Assembly: GCA_001508835.1 (NCBI GenBank)
Contig: LGFB01000071.1
Location: 1 to 6,960 of the forward strand
Direction of reading: 5' to 3'
DNA length: 6,960 nucleotides
From: a bacterium 42_11
GTDB taxonomy: Bacteria > Synergistota > GBS-1
How positions within the stretch are numbered: the stretch's first letter is position 1; each line of letters opens with the position of its first letter. Made by a program: the position numbers and the translations under genes. This document shows, in pieces, positions 6,681 to 6,960 of this stretch. The notes beneath the pieces were generated by a model. It was not told where the DNA came from and did no database searches. It saw nothing but the letters and a program-made list of their open reading frames with translations.

Positions 6681-6960
6681 TTATTGAGGAAAGGTCATAT
6701 CTACAACGCCTGTCCTACTTGGCGGTAAAGTTACTTCTTCACCATTGAAATAAACTCTAACTCCATTTATGTTGCCGAATCTCACCACTATGCTCTCTTC
6801 AGCCTCCCACGTCCTTTCATCGCCTTTGACGAGAGTCCCTTCGAATACCTTTTTCCCGTCGGCAAATACCCTTACCCAACACCTTCCCACAGCTACAACC
6901 CTCAAATTAAACCTTTCAGCCTTAACAGGCCTTGTAGCCTCTTCAGATAAAAGTGATAAA
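6681..6960 (-). CDS. rodZ: C-terminal DUF4115 domain of a RodZ-like protein, 5' end beyond window
   Basis: The frame is open from the right edge to a TAA at 6681, giving 92 visible residues; the in-frame TTG at 6905 is internal and not a start. The sequence has the DUF4115 pattern of RodZ C-termini: RVVAVGRCWVRVFADGKKV, then FEGTLVKGDERTWEA, then VVRFGNINGVRVYFNGEEV, i.e. a small all-beta domain ending in the GN-x-x-GV and NG-x-x-V turns. In complete RodZ proteins this domain lies outside the membrane, after an N-terminal Cro-like helix-turn-helix that binds MreB and one transmembrane helix. It helps control rod shape. Those upstream parts are not in the window, so the full architecture is inferred. 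The position just before rimO and the cinA-recA group fits RodZ. The first visible residues (SEEATRPVKAE) look like the end of a linker. Confidence 0.7.
   Translation of the reverse strand, partial: LSLLSEEATRPVKAERFNLRVVAVGRCWVRVFADGKKVFEGTLVKGDERTWEAEESIVVRFGNINGVRVYFNGEEVTLPPSRTGVVDMTFPQ

Larger units (their letters stand above)
1..6960 (-). other. Single compact operon of eight co-directional genes
   Basis: Junctions from right to left: rodZ-like to rimO, 15-base gap; rimO/pgpA, 22-base overlap; pgpA/cinA, 4-base ATGA overlap; cinA/thpR, 23-base overlap; thpR/recA, 4-base ATGA overlap; recA to rny, 52-base gap; rny/ymdB, 11-base overlap. The recA-rny gap has no GC-rich stem with a U-tract and no clear -35/-10 pair, so read-through is likely. 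The promoter and the end of the operon are outside the window. Co-transcription is inferred from spacing and direction only. Confidence 0.75.

Noticed and set aside
6681..6905. A separate 74-residue gene starting at a TTG at 6905
   Set aside because: The same frame stays open to the right edge and the DUF4115 domain begins before this codon, so the TTG is internal to a larger gene.

Overview
The window carries eight protein genes, all on the minus strand. They read from right to left as a tightly packed housekeeping operon: the C-terminal end of a RodZ/DUF4115-type protein, rimO, pgpA, cinA, thpR, recA, rny (RNase Y), and the N-terminal two thirds of a YmdB-type metallophosphoesterase that runs off the left edge. 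Five of the seven junctions are overlaps, two of them ATGA-type. The others are gaps of 15 and 52 bases. I see no convincing promoter or sense-strand terminator between genes, so the set looks co-transcribed from a promoter beyond the right edge. There are no tRNA or rRNA genes, mobile elements, CRISPR arrays or long non-coding stretches.

The order rodZ - rimO - (phospholipid gene) - cinA - recA - rny - ymdB is the classic recA neighbourhood of Firmicutes and several deep-branching, often thermophilic or anaerobic phyla. Three details differ from the Bacillus version. PgpA (phosphatidylglycerophosphatase) occupies the slot where pgsA is usual. ThpR (RNA 2',3'-cyclic phosphodiesterase) sits between cinA and recA. 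RecA has an atypical DNA-binding loop L2. The moderate-to-low GC, the heavy AGA/AGG arginine use and the Glu/Lys/Arg-rich proteins suggest a thermophilic or anaerobic lineage such as Synergistota, Thermotogota or a relative. This placement is an inference and I cannot confirm a genus.

Functionally, the right half concerns cell shape (RodZ), ribosome maturation (RimO) and membrane lipid synthesis (PgpA). The left half concerns nucleotides and nucleic acids: pyridine nucleotide salvage (CinA), RNA-end processing (ThpR), recombination and repair (RecA), mRNA decay (RNase Y) and cyclic-nucleotide phosphodiesterase activity (YmdB).

I do not see a clearly new biological system here. The points most worth a second look are the start of rny, where a near-perfect Shine-Dalgarno sequence swallows the only conventional start codon; a strong hairpin plus T-tract on the plus strand inside ymdB; the RecA L2 loop; and the embedding of thpR in the recA operon.
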